Shown here: piece by piece, positions 45,454 to 54,129 of the stretch
Numbering within the stretch: position 1 is the stretch's first letter
How the letters are laid out: the number at the start of each line of letters is the position of its first letter
Assembly: GCA_021287065.1 (NCBI GenBank)
Contig: JAJTBE010000175.1
Coordinates: 1-57,375 of the forward strand
Reading direction: 5' to 3'
Length of the DNA: 57,375 nt
Source: Bacillota bacterium
GTDB taxonomy: Bacteria; Vulcanimicrobiota; JAJTBE01
Position numbers and translations under genes: made by a program
Notes under the pieces: model-generated
Seen by the model: only the letters and a program-made list of their open reading frames with translations
What the model was told of the DNA's origin: nothing
Databases searched by the model: none

Positions 45454-45897
45454 TTATTCATCGCCGACTTCAATCTGGATTTGTTTGGGTTTTATCTCTT
45501 CCTTTTTGGGAAGAACCACTTCGAGAACGCCATTCTTATATATGGCTTTGATTTTTTCCCTCTCGATGGGAGTTTCAAGGGTAAAGGCTCTGTAGAAAGG
45601 TCCGAAAACTCTTTCTTTTCTCATATACTTGAATGAATCGTCGGTTTTCTTTTCGCCTTTGATTATAAGCTGATCGCCGTCAACCTGAATGTCGATGCTC
45701 TCTTTTTCAACGCCGGGTATATCGAAAACAAGGTGAAAATCATTTTCGCTTTCCCATGCATCCACCGGAGGAAACCATGAAGCTTTCTCAAGTCTGCCTC
45801 TGCCTTCGCCGGGAGTCATCTCTTCCATTGCATTGGCGTATTTGTTCATTAGATCGAACCAGTTGCCCATATCCTGGGGTGCTCTCCATCTCATCAT
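45454..45897 (-). CDS. Hsp20/alpha-crystallin small heat-shock protein
   Basis: A 147-residue small heat-shock protein. The alpha-crystallin domain occupies about 45-140: PPVDAWESENDFHLVFDIPGVEKESIDIQVDGDQLIIKGEK, then GPFYRAFTLETPIEREKIKAIYKNGVLEVVLPKKEE, with the A-x-x-x-n-GVLEV-x-LPK signature. It holds unfolding proteins without ATP and passes them to the DnaK system. It sits between dnaK (15 bases) and dnaJ (84 bases) in the heat-shock operon. AGGAG precedes the ATG. Confidence 0.95.
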   Translation of the reverse strand: MMRWRAPQDMGNWFDLMNKYANAMEEMTPGEGRGRLEKASWFPPVDAWESENDFHLVFDIPGVEKESIDIQVDGDQLIIKGEKKTDDSFKYMRKERVFGPFYRAFTLETPIEREKIKAIYKNGVLEVVLPKKEEIKPKQIQIEVGDE

Positions 45898-45912
45898 GTC
45901 AAACTCCTCCTT

Positions 45913-47796
45913 TTATTTCTCGTGAACTTTGTATTCTGCGTCAACGATGTTTTCATCGCCCTTATCAGCTTTTGATCCGCCATTGTCTGCGGGCGGGGGT
46001 TCAAATCCGCCGGGTCCTCCGCCAAAACCGGGTCCGCCGCCGGGAGCGCCCTGACCCTGCTGTCCTGCGCCGTACATCTTGGATGAAAGTTCATACAGGG
46101 TGTTGGTCAGTTTGTCAGCTTCTGCGCTTATCTTTGCCTTATCGTCGGTTTTAAGGACTTCTTTGGCTGAAGAAATAGCACTTTCGATCTTGCCCTTCAA
46201 ATCAGCGGGAACCTTGTCGCCTGAGTCTTTCAGGAGCTTTTCAGCCTGATAGACTATCTGGTCGAGGCGGTTTCTTTCCTCAATGGTTTCACGACGTTTT
46301 TTGTCATCCTGAGAATATTTTTCAGAATCCTTAACCATATTATCCACATCATCCTTCGAAAGGTTGGTTGTGGCAGTGATCTTGATATTCTGGGATTTAT
46401 TGGTTGCCTTATCCTTGGCTGTTACAGTGAGAATGCCGTTTGAGTCGATGTCAAATGTAACTTCGACCTGGGGAATTCCTCTGGGAGCCGGGGGAAGGTC
46501 GGTCAGGATGAACTTGCCGAGAGTTTTGTTGTCGTTGGCCATTTCTCTTTCGCCCTGAAGAACATGAATCTCCACTGCGGTCTGGAAATCGCCGGCTGTT
46601 GAGAATACTTCGGTTTTTGACACGGGAATGGCGGTGTTTCTGGGGATGAGTCTGGTTGTTACGCCGCCGAGGGTTTCGATACCCAGGGTGAGGGGAGTAA
46701 CATCAACCAGAACTATGTCCTTCATTTCACCGGTCATAACTCCGCCCTGAACTGCAGCACCGAGGGCTACGCATTCATCGGGGTTAATGTCCTTACCGGG
46801 TTCTTTTCCGAAGGTTTTTCTGACATATTCAACTACCTGAGGCATACGGGTTGCTCCGCCAACCAGAAGAACTCTGTCGATATCTTCAGGGTTCAGCTTT
46901 GCATCGTTCAGTGCCTGATGCACGGGACCTGCTGTTTTGTCGAGAAGGCCCTTGGTCATCTCTTCAAATTTTGCTCTTGTTACTGTTGTTTCAAGATGCT
47001 TGGGTCCGCTGGCGTCTGCAGTGATGAACGGCAGGCTTATGTTAGTCTGAAGCATTGTTGAAAGCTCTTTTTTGGCTTTCTCTGCTGCGTCTTTCAGTCT
47101 CTGGTGCGCCATTTTATCCTTGCGGAGATCAATGCCGTGTTCTTTCTGGAACTCTTCAGCCAGATAGTTGACCAGAGCTTCGTCCCAGTCGTCGCCGCCG
47201 AGTCTTGTGTTTCCTGAAGTTGATTTGACTTCGAAAACGCCGCCGCCGATTTCGAGGATGGACACATCGAATGTGCCGCCGCCAAGGTCGAACACCAGAA
47301 CTTTAAGTTCCTGTTCCTGTTTGTCGAGACCGTAAGCCAGAGCTGATGCTGTAGGCTCGTTGATGAGTCTTTTTACTTCAAATCCTGCAATTCTGCCGGC
47401 GTCTTTGGTAGCCTGTCTCTTGGCATCGTCAAAGTATGCGGGCACTGTGATTACTGCTTCGGTTACAGGTTCTCCAAGATAAGCTTCCGCATCATCTTTC
47501 ATTTTTTTAAGGATCATAGCGGAAATTTCCTGGGGAGTGTAATCCTTGCCGTCAATATTAACTTTGTGGTCGGTTCCCATATACCGTTTGATGGAGGTTA
47601 CGGTTCTATCGGGGTTGCTGATGGCCTGTCTTTTAGCCATTTCTCCCACGAGTCTCTCACCGGTTTTTGAAAATCCGGCTGCCGAAGGGGTGGTGCGGTT
47701 GCCTTCAGAATTGGTGATAACAACCGGCTTGCCGCCTTCCATAACCGCCATACAGGAATTGGTGGTTCCGAGGTCAATTCCTAAAATTTTACCCAT
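45913..47796 (-). CDS. dnaK: Chaperone DnaK (Hsp70)
   Basis: A 627-residue Hsp70 of ordinary length. The nucleotide-binding domain has [17 protein letters not shown] (about 5-21), [19 protein letters not shown] (about 168-186) and [16 protein letters not shown]. The substrate-binding domain carries [14 protein letters not shown] and the [17 protein letters not shown] stretch. A helical lid follows, and the C-terminus is Gly/Pro-rich, ending [12 protein letters not shown]. It refolds proteins with DnaJ and GrpE, all in this operon. AAGGAGGAAC lies upstream of the ATG. Confidence 0.98.
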   Translation of the reverse strand: MGKILGIDLGTTNSCMAVMEGGKPVVITNSEGNRTTPSAAGFSKTGERLVGEMAKRQAISNPDRTVTSIKRYMGTDHKVNIDGKDYTPQEISAMILKKMKDDAEAYLGEPVTEAVITVPAYFDDAKRQATKDAGRIAGFEVKRLINEPTASALAYGLDKQEQELKVLVFDLGGGTFDVSILEIGGGVFEVKSTSGNTRLGGDDWDEALVNYLAEEFQKEHGIDLRKDKMAHQRLKDAAEKAKKELSTMLQTNISLPFITADASGPKHLETTVTRAKFEEMTKGLLDKTAGPVHQALNDAKLNPEDIDRVLLVGGATRMPQVVEYVRKTFGKEPGKDINPDECVALGAAVQGGVMTGEMKDIVLVDVTPLTLGIETLGGVTTRLIPRNTAIPVSKTEVFSTAGDFQTAVEIHVLQGEREMANDNKTLGKFILTDLPPAPRGIPQVEVTFDIDSNGILTVTAKDKATNKSQNIKITATTNLSKDDVDNMVKDSEKYSQDDKKRRETIEERNRLDQIVYQAEKLLKDSGDKVPADLKGKIESAISSAKEVLKTDDKAKISAEADKLTNTLYELSSKMYGAGQQGQGAPGGGPGFGGGPGGFEPPPADNGGSKADKGDENIVDAEYKVHEK

Positions 47797-47837
47797 AGTC
47801 TGTTCCTCCTTAATATGTAAACAAATAGATTTCGTAA

Positions 47838-48548
47838 TTACATCTGCTGGTGTTGTTCCGGTTCCTCAGGCTTCGTCTCCGGAGCTCTTGAAACCCTGAC
47901 CATTGAAGGTCTTAAAACTTTTTCCCTGTAAACATATCCCTTCTGATATTCATCCAGAACTGTTTCGTCAGGGTGCTGATCCGTTTCTTCAACGCCGACT
48001 GCGAAGTGAAAAGCCGGATCAAATTTCTGTCCTTTAGCGTCAATTTCTGTGATGCCAAGATTCTGGAAGATCTCCCGGAGCTTTTTGTCGATCATTTCCA
48101 TTCCTTTGCCGATGCTTTCCTGATCTGCTCCTTTGCTGATTGCTGCCTGAGCCTGTCCTATGCTGTCGAGAATGGGGAAGAATTCCAGAATTACACTTTC
48201 TGCCGCATATTTTCTGATTTCTTCCAGTCTTTTTTCCTGTCGGAGCTGGAAATTGGAAAATTCTGCTGAAAGGCGTTTTACCTGCTCTTCCAGTTCGGCA
48301 ATACGCGCATCTTTCTGCTCTGCCTGGTTTTCCTGAGCTGCTGCTTCTTCTGTTGGTTTGTTTTCAGGCTGTTGTGCCATTTCGTCCATTCCTTTCGTCT
48401 CAGCTTGTTCTTTTGCGCTGTCGCCGATTTTGATCTTTACCGGTCCGTCTTTTTCGATCCCTTTTGTCCTGTCGATTATCCTCACCGGTATTTCAACGCC
48501 TCTGGATTTATGATTATCTCTGATAAGTTTATCTGCTGATTCGCCCAC
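47838..48548 (-). CDS. grpE: Nucleotide exchange factor GrpE
   Basis: A 236-residue GrpE with a GTG start. The first 80 residues are an extra, charged extension ([20 protein letters not shown]) that is not part of the usual family domain. Internal ATGs near residues 54 and 57 ([12 protein letters not shown]) offer a shorter alternative, but the GTG has GAGGTG nine bases upstream. The core has the long coiled-coil helix ([37 protein letters not shown]), [11 protein letters not shown], and the beta-wing [40 protein letters not shown]. It releases ADP from DnaK. It is the first gene of the operon. Confidence 0.95.
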   Translation of the reverse strand: MGESADKLIRDNHKSRGVEIPVRIIDRTKGIEKDGPVKIKIGDSAKEQAETKGMDEMAQQPENKPTEEAAAQENQAEQKDARIAELEEQVKRLSAEFSNFQLRQEKRLEEIRKYAAESVILEFFPILDSIGQAQAAISKGADQESIGKGMEMIDKKLREIFQNLGITEIDAKGQKFDPAFHFAVGVEETDQHPDETVLDEYQKGYVYREKVLRPSMVRVSRAPETKPEEPEQHQQM

Positions 48549-48917
48549 CAGGGATTCACCTCACTTTTACAAGTCTTATATTAATGTTATCAACTTTTCT
48601 GATTTTCCTCCTTTAAGAAAATTTCTTTTTAAGGATAACAATTCTTTTTGTATCCCTGTTCACTTCTTTTAATTAGATGTATAAATCAGAAAAAGGATTC
48701 ATGATCGTTATAAAATTTTCTGATAATACAAAAAGCTGCCTCGGATGAGTTGGGGCTCAATGAAAGGCAGCTTCTTATAACAATAAGGTTTTTAATAATT
48801 TCTGTCCGATGGGTTTGCCCTAACCGGGTTTTATCAGTTAGAAGACAGCTTTTAGATAGCAGGCTTCCACAGATTTAGTTTGAGGATTTAACCCGGAAAG
48901 AAAACTCTCCCCTGATT
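48549..48917. other. Intergenic region: grpE promoter region and TPR-gene terminator
   Basis: This stretch must hold the heat-shock operon promoter, but no convincing -35/-10 pair or HspR-type inverted repeat is visible. It also holds the terminator at 48727-48773. No gene is seen. Confidence 0.5.
48727..48773 (-). terminator. Intrinsic terminator of the TPR-protein gene
   Basis: Inverted repeat AAGCTGCCT / AGGCAGCTT (nine pairs) with a 23-base loop. On the minus strand it is followed by TTTTTGTA, about 145 bases past the TPR gene stop. Confidence 0.65.
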
Positions 48918-50252
48918 TTACTGACCGGTTTTTTTAGTCATTGTATGGGTTTTAAAGTGTTCTGTCATAAGCTGGGCTGTCTGAACTGCTTTATCCTGCA
49001 TCTGTCTTGACTTATAGAATTCCTTCAGCGATGCGTATGTTCCCGGATAGTCGGGATCTGTCCGTATTCCATTCAGTAACGCCGATTCAGCTTTGTCATA
49101 CTGTTTGGTTTTTATATAAACTTCTGACAGATAAACATACATTTCCCCATAATAATCCGGTTTCAGTTCCAGCGCTTTCAGAAAGGCAGCTTCAGCTTTA
49201 CCATACTGTCCCGTTTCTGTATAAATCCTTCCGAGGCCCCTGTAAGCATCATGGTAGGTGGGGAATCTTTCCAGAGCCTTTTTGTGGTATATTTCAGCTT
49301 CACCATATCTTTTCTGAAGAAAATAAAGATTTCCCATTTCGTTATACGGGCTGAAATATGAAGGCTCCAGTTTCATCGCCTTTCTTATGAGTTTCTCTGC
49401 GGTTTTATAATCGCCCCTCCAATAGTAAATTTCACCGATATCCAGCCATGTATCTGTGTTTGTCGGGTCCATTTTCCGGGCAATTTTCAGATATTTCATG
49501 GATGCGTCAAACTGTTTGTCATCCATATAAGCTTCAGCAAGCAGAACATACTTTTCCGGGTCGTCAGGGGCAAATTCTATCGATTTGGCAAATGCTTTCT
49601 GAGCATCTTTAAGTCTGCCGAATTCGATATAGCATTCGCCCAGTGTTGACCAGGCTCTTGATTCTCTGGGATATTCCTTGAGATAAAGGTCAACGAGTCT
49701 TATTGTTGAGCTGTAGTCTTTGTTCATATAATAAGCTCTGAAGAGATTCATTCTCGTTGTTTTATCACCGGGAATTATTGTCAGAGCTTTTTCATAATGA
49801 AAAACAGCATGAGCCGGAGTTAGTTTGCCAAAAAGATAAATATCTCCAAGCATTGCATTAGCCCTGAAATCATTGGGGTTTTGCCTGTAATACTTCTTTG
49901 CAAGCGCAAGGGCTTCGTCATATTTTTTCTGCAGAAAAAAATCAAGGGCATGATCTCTTAAAGCTTTGGCATTTTCAGGATCTTCCAGTTGATTTTTTTC
50001 CTCAAGAAAAGATGTTTCCCAGGAGATATCTTTATGATCGACAAGGGTTTCCGATGAGATCATATTGTCATTTTTCCTGTCAAACAGACAAGTGCAGGAG
50101 TAACCGGGATGATTTTGCTCCTGTTTGTTTTTCAGGCATAGCAAATACGATTTTTTCAGTCTGTCTCTCATGCGATAACTATTATCGCTTTGAATTGGTG
50201 TAGCAAAAAGAAAGCTAACAATAAAGAACAGAATTAGCAGGAAAGAATACAT
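48918..50252 (-). CDS. Membrane-anchored TPR protein
   Basis: The start is the ATG at 50252 (MYSFLLILFFIVSFLF), with GGAG ten bases upstream; the longer frame from 50276 runs through that ribosome site. A hydrophobic N-terminal segment (about 2-20) is a signal or anchor. After a polar stretch come about nine tetratricopeptide repeats (about 98-425) with the usual pattern, for example AWSTLGECYIEFGRLKDAQKAF and PYNEMGNLYFLQKRYGEAEIYHKKAL. TPR arrays bind other proteins; the partner cannot be told. It has its own terminator and a long leader region. Confidence 0.85.
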   Translation of the reverse strand: MYSFLLILFFIVSFLFATPIQSDNSYRMRDRLKKSYLLCLKNKQEQNHPGYSCTCLFDRKNDNMISSETLVDHKDISWETSFLEEKNQLEDPENAKALRDHALDFFLQKKYDEALALAKKYYRQNPNDFRANAMLGDIYLFGKLTPAHAVFHYEKALTIIPGDKTTRMNLFRAYYMNKDYSSTIRLVDLYLKEYPRESRAWSTLGECYIEFGRLKDAQKAFAKSIEFAPDDPEKYVLLAEAYMDDKQFDASMKYLKIARKMDPTNTDTWLDIGEIYYWRGDYKTAEKLIRKAMKLEPSYFSPYNEMGNLYFLQKRYGEAEIYHKKALERFPTYHDAYRGLGRIYTETGQYGKAEAAFLKALELKPDYYGEMYVYLSEVYIKTKQYDKAESALLNGIRTDPDYPGTYASLKEFYKSRQMQDKAVQTAQLMTEHFKTHTMTKKTGQ

Positions 50253-50776
50253 AACTACTGACTCCTTCGAATACAACGCATAAAAAATTACATAGTTGTA
50301 GTGAGAATGTAATTAAAATGAAAAATGGAGACAGTTGCATATCCAGTTTTGGAGTGAATCCGATATGCAAGTGCTGCATTACTGGATATTAACTATTCTA
50401 TTGCTTTGCTGTTCGAGATATACTTCTGGAAGAAAAAAAACATCATTTGTCTTGCCGGTGTTAGATTCATGTAAGCTTTTAATCCAATCCTTGTCAGTAT
50501 AGAGTCAATTGTTTTAAGAAAAAAATATTCATTTATAAAATGTGGTGTGTAACTATTATTGCAAAAAAAAACACGCAATTCAAGGGGGGATGAAAAAAAA
50601 TAAGGACTTTTTTGACCATAATTGAAAAGTCAAGGTTTTAGTGCTAAAATTATTCTTGAGAGCGGCTGCCCTTAAACTATTTTTTTTGAATATAATTATT
50701 AAAGCTTGATGCACAGGCATCTGAAGCAGCTTCAGAAGGCAGTTGAATAATTTAGTAGTTTTCCAGGAGGAGTTTT
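50253..50776. other. Intergenic region between divergent TPR-protein genes
   Basis: This 524-base AT-rich region separates two divergently transcribed TPR-type genes. It carries a structured inverted repeat at 50339-50389. A TATAAT at about 50690-50695 could be the -10 of the rightward gene, but no good -35 is seen. A 61-codon frame on the minus strand lacks a ribosome site and is not called. Confidence 0.5.
50339..50389. repeat. Nested inverted repeat
   Basis: ATATCCAGT at 50339-50347 pairs with ACTGGATAT at 50381-50389, and inside it ATGCA pairs with TGCAT around AGTGC. It has no T run, so it is not a terminator; it may be an operator pair or an RNA leader structure of the TPR gene. Confidence 0.4.
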
Positions 50777-52105
50777 ATGCTTGATCAAATTTCCATCATT
50801 TCTCTGATGGCCGCCGGTTCAGTTTGCGCCTTATTACTGCTTGGCGGATGCGGTAACAAAAACACCGCACAGGACAACCAGCCTGCAAAACCCGCACCAG
50901 TTTCTACCGTTGCTGAAAATTCAGGAAAGCAATCGACACCACAGATGCTTTCAAAAGCAGATATCGACAACCTCAATATTACTATTGTGGAAACAATCAA
51001 AAACGGAGATTATCAGAAGGGCCTTGATATGTATAAGGAACTTCACAAAAAATCAGGAATTGACACAAGTAATCCCATCGAAGGAGATCCCGACCTACTT
51101 ACCCTTCAGGCTATTGAAAAAGCTGCTGTAAATGAAAATGCCATTAAATGGGCAAAAGAACATTATGGACCGAAAATCAGCGAGCTTACGCCCGCCGTAA
51201 TTGATCAGCTTGCCACTGTTGCCATTGAATGCGACGATCTCGATTATGCCGTAAAAGCTACAAAGGAAAACCTTAAAAAGAACCCTGAAAATCCTGATGC
51301 CAACTACACTATGATTCTGGCTTCCCTTCTTATTATTGAGAATAATAAACTTCAGGGAACAGAAAGACAGAAATGGATGGATGAGTCTGAACAGGCTCTG
51401 AAGAGAATGGCTGCTAAAGGCAGCGAAATGCAGAAATACTTTATCGCCTCTGCTTATATTGATGTTGTGAATGGTAAATACGAAACTGCAATTAAGGATT
51501 TTGAAAAATCGACAAATCCTGAATTTGCCAAAGATATTGATACTGTTGATGAAATTGATTCCAACTATTATATCGGACTTCTTCTGCTTCAGGAAAACAA
51601 AGCTAAGGAATCACAGAAATTCTTTGACAAAGCAGAGTCTCTTTACGCAAAACTCTCTCCCGACAACAAGGAAAGATACAACGGCATCAGACATTCGATG
51701 ATTCTCTGTAATGATCTCTATTTTGGAAACAAAATTACTGGAAAGAGCTTCGATTCACTTCTGAAAGAGTTCGATACCCTTTCAAAAAACGGAACCCAGC
51801 ATCTTCCCAGACTCAAATCCATACATGATGAGATTTTCGGATTCTATTCCGACAGAGAAAAAGGCGATAAGCAGGCTTGTCTGAAGCATCTGAAAAAACT
51901 CACGATTCTGCTGAAAATCAGTGCTCCCTGTCAGCCCTTCCATAAACTCATAAGTCCGAGAAGCCTTGCTATTTTCCATACATACCGCGGTGATATTTTT
52001 GCGGAATTAGGACAGAAAAAGCAGGCAGAATATGAGTATCATAAAGCTCTTGAATACATCCCCGGCGACCAGCTTACCAAGCAGCGCCTTAAAACAATAG
52101 GCTGA
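50777..52105 (+). CDS. TPR-type lipoprotein
   Basis: A 442-residue exported lipoprotein: a hydrophobic N-terminus ending in LLLLGGCG, with the lipobox Cys near residue 25, then a Pro/Ala/Thr-rich linker. The rest is helical with degenerate TPR repeats, for example YQKGLDMYKELHKKSG, YAVKATKENLKKNPENPDANYTM, KYETAIKDFEKSTNPEF and the clearest one at the end (AIFHTYRGDIFAELGQKKQAEYEYHKALEYIPGD). CAGGAGGAG precedes the ATG. It lies 14 bases before a short-chain reductase gene, but a functional link is not evident. Confidence 0.82.
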   Translation: MLDQISIISLMAAGSVCALLLLGGCGNKNTAQDNQPAKPAPVSTVAENSGKQSTPQMLSKADIDNLNITIVETIKNGDYQKGLDMYKELHKKSGIDTSNPIEGDPDLLTLQAIEKAAVNENAIKWAKEHYGPKISELTPAVIDQLATVAIECDDLDYAVKATKENLKKNPENPDANYTMILASLLIIENNKLQGTERQKWMDESEQALKRMAAKGSEMQKYFIASAYIDVVNGKYETAIKDFEKSTNPEFAKDIDTVDEIDSNYYIGLLLLQENKAKESQKFFDKAESLYAKLSPDNKERYNGIRHSMILCNDLYFGNKITGKSFDSLLKEFDTLSKNGTQHLPRLKSIHDEIFGFYSDREKGDKQACLKHLKKLTILLKISAPCQPFHKLISPRSLAIFHTYRGDIFAELGQKKQAEYEYHKALEYIPGDQLTKQRLKTIG

Positions 52106-52119
52106 GAGCAGGCATATTT

Positions 52120-52893
52120 GTGGACGGAAATGTAAGATTCGATTTTAAAGGTATGACGGCTCTTATTACCGGAGCCACAGGAGGAATCGGTAGTGTTATC
52201 GCTTCCCGCTTCGCAGAGGCAGGAAGCGATGTTGTGCTTTGCTATAGAACAAATGCCGCTGCAGCACAGGATTTGCTCAATGATATAACTGAAAAATACG
52301 GCGTCTCTGCAATGACCATTCAGCTTGAAGTTACTTCACCTGAATCATGTAAAAACTGTGTTTCCGCTGCTCTTGAAAAATTCGAAAAAATCGATTTTCT
52401 TATAAATTCTGCCGGAATTCCTAATAAACAGGATTTTATAGAAAAAATCGATTTTGAGGAAGTTGATAAAAACCTTCGGACAAACCTTCTGGGTCCTATA
52501 ATGATGGCTCAGGAAGTTCTTCCGGGTATGAAAATCAGAAAGAGCGGTTCCGTAATTACTCTTAGTTCTGTTGCAGGCCAGTCCGGCTCGGTGGGGGCAT
52601 TGCCTTATTCCACATCTAAGGCAGGTCTTGAAGGTTACAATCGAACCCTCGCGCTTGAAGCTGCCCCTTATGGGATAACAGCCAATATCGTTTCTATGGG
52701 AATTTTCGATGTAGGTATGATCAATACTGTACCGGAAAAGTTTCTGAACAGACTGAAGCGTCAGGTTCCTCTTGGAAGAGTGGGCACAGCGGAAGAAGTA
52801 ACAAGCCTTGTAATGTTCTTATGCTCCCGTGAAGCTTCGTATATCACAGGGCAGACCATCTCAATCAACGGCGGTCTTCATTTTAATAACTGA
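52120..52893 (+). CDS. Short-chain dehydrogenase/reductase (FabG-like)
   Basis: A 257-residue SDR with a GTG start. The dinucleotide-binding motif is TGATGGIGS (about 18-26), the structural NSAG motif lies near residue 90, and the catalytic tetrad includes Ser in SSVAGQSG and Tyr-x3-Lys in YSTSKAGLEGYNRTLALE (about 163-180). The C-terminus has the family ending FLCSREASYITGQTISINGGLHF. Residue pattern and length fit 3-oxoacyl-ACP reductase, but other SDR substrates are equally possible because no fatty-acid genes are nearby. Confidence 0.88.
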   Translation: MDGNVRFDFKGMTALITGATGGIGSVIASRFAEAGSDVVLCYRTNAAAAQDLLNDITEKYGVSAMTIQLEVTSPESCKNCVSAALEKFEKIDFLINSAGIPNKQDFIEKIDFEEVDKNLRTNLLGPIMMAQEVLPGMKIRKSGSVITLSSVAGQSGSVGALPYSTSKAGLEGYNRTLALEAAPYGITANIVSMGIFDVGMINTVPEKFLNRLKRQVPLGRVGTAEEVTSLVMFLCSREASYITGQTISINGGLHFNN

Positions 52894-52936
52894 TTCTGTT
52901 TTGTGTATAGGGATTAATTTTATTTTCGGCCCCCCT

Positions 52937-53069
52937 AATGCCACTGAATTAGTAAAATCCACTCAAATCTCCAACCTCATACTCTTGTTTTTCAAGGAGG
53001 GAGGTTCGGAGAGAAACCTGCTTTTCCAAAAAAAAGTGGTTCCTTCTGACGGTCCCCCCCCACGGTCCT
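52937..53069. repeat. MITE-like element, partial copy B (left half only)
   Basis: It starts with the terminal repeat AATGCCACTGAATTA and carries the first hairpin region, then stops at a CGGTCC motif where the next copy begins. The right half and right terminus are missing. Confidence 0.7.
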
Positions 53070-53350
53070 AATGCCACTGAATTAGTAAAACCCACTCAAA
53101 TCCCGAAGCCCAATACTCTTGTTTTTCAAGGAGGGAGGTTCGGAGGGCAACCTCGCTTTTTCAAAAAAGCGTGGTTCCCTCCGACGGTCCCCAAACCCCA
53201 CGGTCCCCTGGTCGGTCCCCCAATTCAAAAGTTTTGGGAAGGAGGTCTGGAGGAAACTTTTTCCAAAAAAGTTTTCTCCGGGAGCTGGGCAAACCGCCTC
53301 AATACTCGTGAGCGAATAGACAAATCCTTGCCTTAATTCATGGGCATTGC
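53070..53350. mobile_element. MITE-like element, full copy C
   Basis: This copy of about 281 bases has both termini (AATGCCACTGAATTA on the left, TAATTCATGGGCATT on the right). The first hairpin (53142-53182) is nearly perfect over about 18 pairs: GGAGGG, AACC and CGCTTTTT pair with AAAAAGCG, GGTT and CCCTCC. It lacks the GCCTGCCC hairpin arm found in copies A and F. It is nearly identical to copy D, so one arose from the other recently. Confidence 0.75.
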
Positions 53351-53360
53351 CCCAAACCCC

Positions 53361-53640
53361 AATGCCACTGAATTAGTAAAACCCACTCAAATCCCGAAGC
53401 CCAATACTCTTGTTTTTCAAGGAGGGAGGTTCGGAGGGTAACCTCGCTTTTTCAAAAAAGCGTGGTTCCCTCCGACGGTCCCCAAACCCCACGGTCCCCT
53501 GGTCGGTCCCCCAATTCAAAAGTTTTGGGAAGGAGGTCCGGAGGAAACTTTTTTCAAAAAGTTTTCTCTGGGAGCTGGGCGAACGGTTACAATTCTCGCT
53601 AGCGATTAGATAAATCCATTCCTTAATTCATGGGCATTGC
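53361..53640. mobile_element. MITE-like element, full copy D
   Basis: About 280 bases with both termini, in direct orientation 10 bases after copy C. It differs from copy C at scattered positions, mostly in the right half, where the third hairpin stem is shortened and the segment before the right terminus differs. Confidence 0.75.
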
Positions 53641-53650
53641 TCCTAATCCC

Positions 53651-53788
53651 CCGGTCGGTCCCCAATTCTAAAAGTTTGGGATGGAGGTCCGGAGGAAACT
53701 TTTTCAAAAGTTTTCTCCGGGAGTTGGCAAATAGTTATAATTCTCGTGAACGTTCGGACAAATTCATTCCTTAATTCATGGGCATTGC
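53651..53788. repeat. MITE-like element, partial copy E (right half only)
   Basis: It begins at a CGGTCGGTCC sequence and runs through the third hairpin to the right terminus TTAATTCATGGGCATT. The left half is absent. Confidence 0.7.
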
Positions 53789-53792
53789 CTAC

Positions 53793-53958
53793 GGTCCCCG
53801 GTCGGTTCACCGATTCAAAAGTTTTGGGAAGGCGGGTGCCTGCCCGCAGGGTGGGCGCGAGTAAACTTTTTCCAAAAAAGTTTCCTCCGGGAGCTGGGCA
53901 AACAGACATAATTCTCGTTATCGGTCAGATAAATCCCTGCCCTAATTCAAGGGCATTG
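53793..53958. repeat. MITE-like element, partial copy F (right half with extra arm)
   Basis: It begins at CGGTCC and carries the right half including the extra hairpin GCCTGCCC-GCA-GGGTGGGC seen otherwise only in copy A. The right terminus is slightly changed (TAATTCAAGGGCATT). Confidence 0.7.
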
Positions 53959-54129
53959 ACACTGCCCACCCCGCCAAAAAGCATAACTTAATGACACAGC
54001 GGCCATATTTTTTAAAAACCTCCGATTTTTCATGTTTTTTTAATATGTACAAAAAACTATTTCTTCTGAAGGATAATGTAACTGATCCCACAAACAAAAC
54101 TTTATCTTACTCCACAGGGAGGCGATACA
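53959..54129. other. Upstream region of gcvPA
   Basis: AT-rich leader between the repeat cluster and gcvPA. I looked for a glycine riboswitch because the downstream genes often carry one, and saw no match to its conserved core. No promoter is clear. Confidence 0.4.

Noticed and set aside
48549-48660. An HspR operator (CTTGAGT-N7-ACTCAAG) before grpE
   Set aside because: The only similar sequence is a short ACTT/AAGT palindrome that does not match the consensus; not called.
50393-50578. A 61-codon minus-strand frame in an AT-rich intergenic region
   Set aside because: It has no ribosome site or recognisable sequence, and it lies in the leader region of two divergent genes.
52937-53958. A CRISPR array or satellite of regular repeats
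   Set aside because: The units are about 280 bases long with inverted termini and internal hairpins, with no short repeats separated by unique spacers and no cas genes.
53959-54129. A glycine riboswitch before gcvPA
   Set aside because: The conserved purine-rich core and paired aptamer layout are not visible in the leader, although the gene context would suit one.
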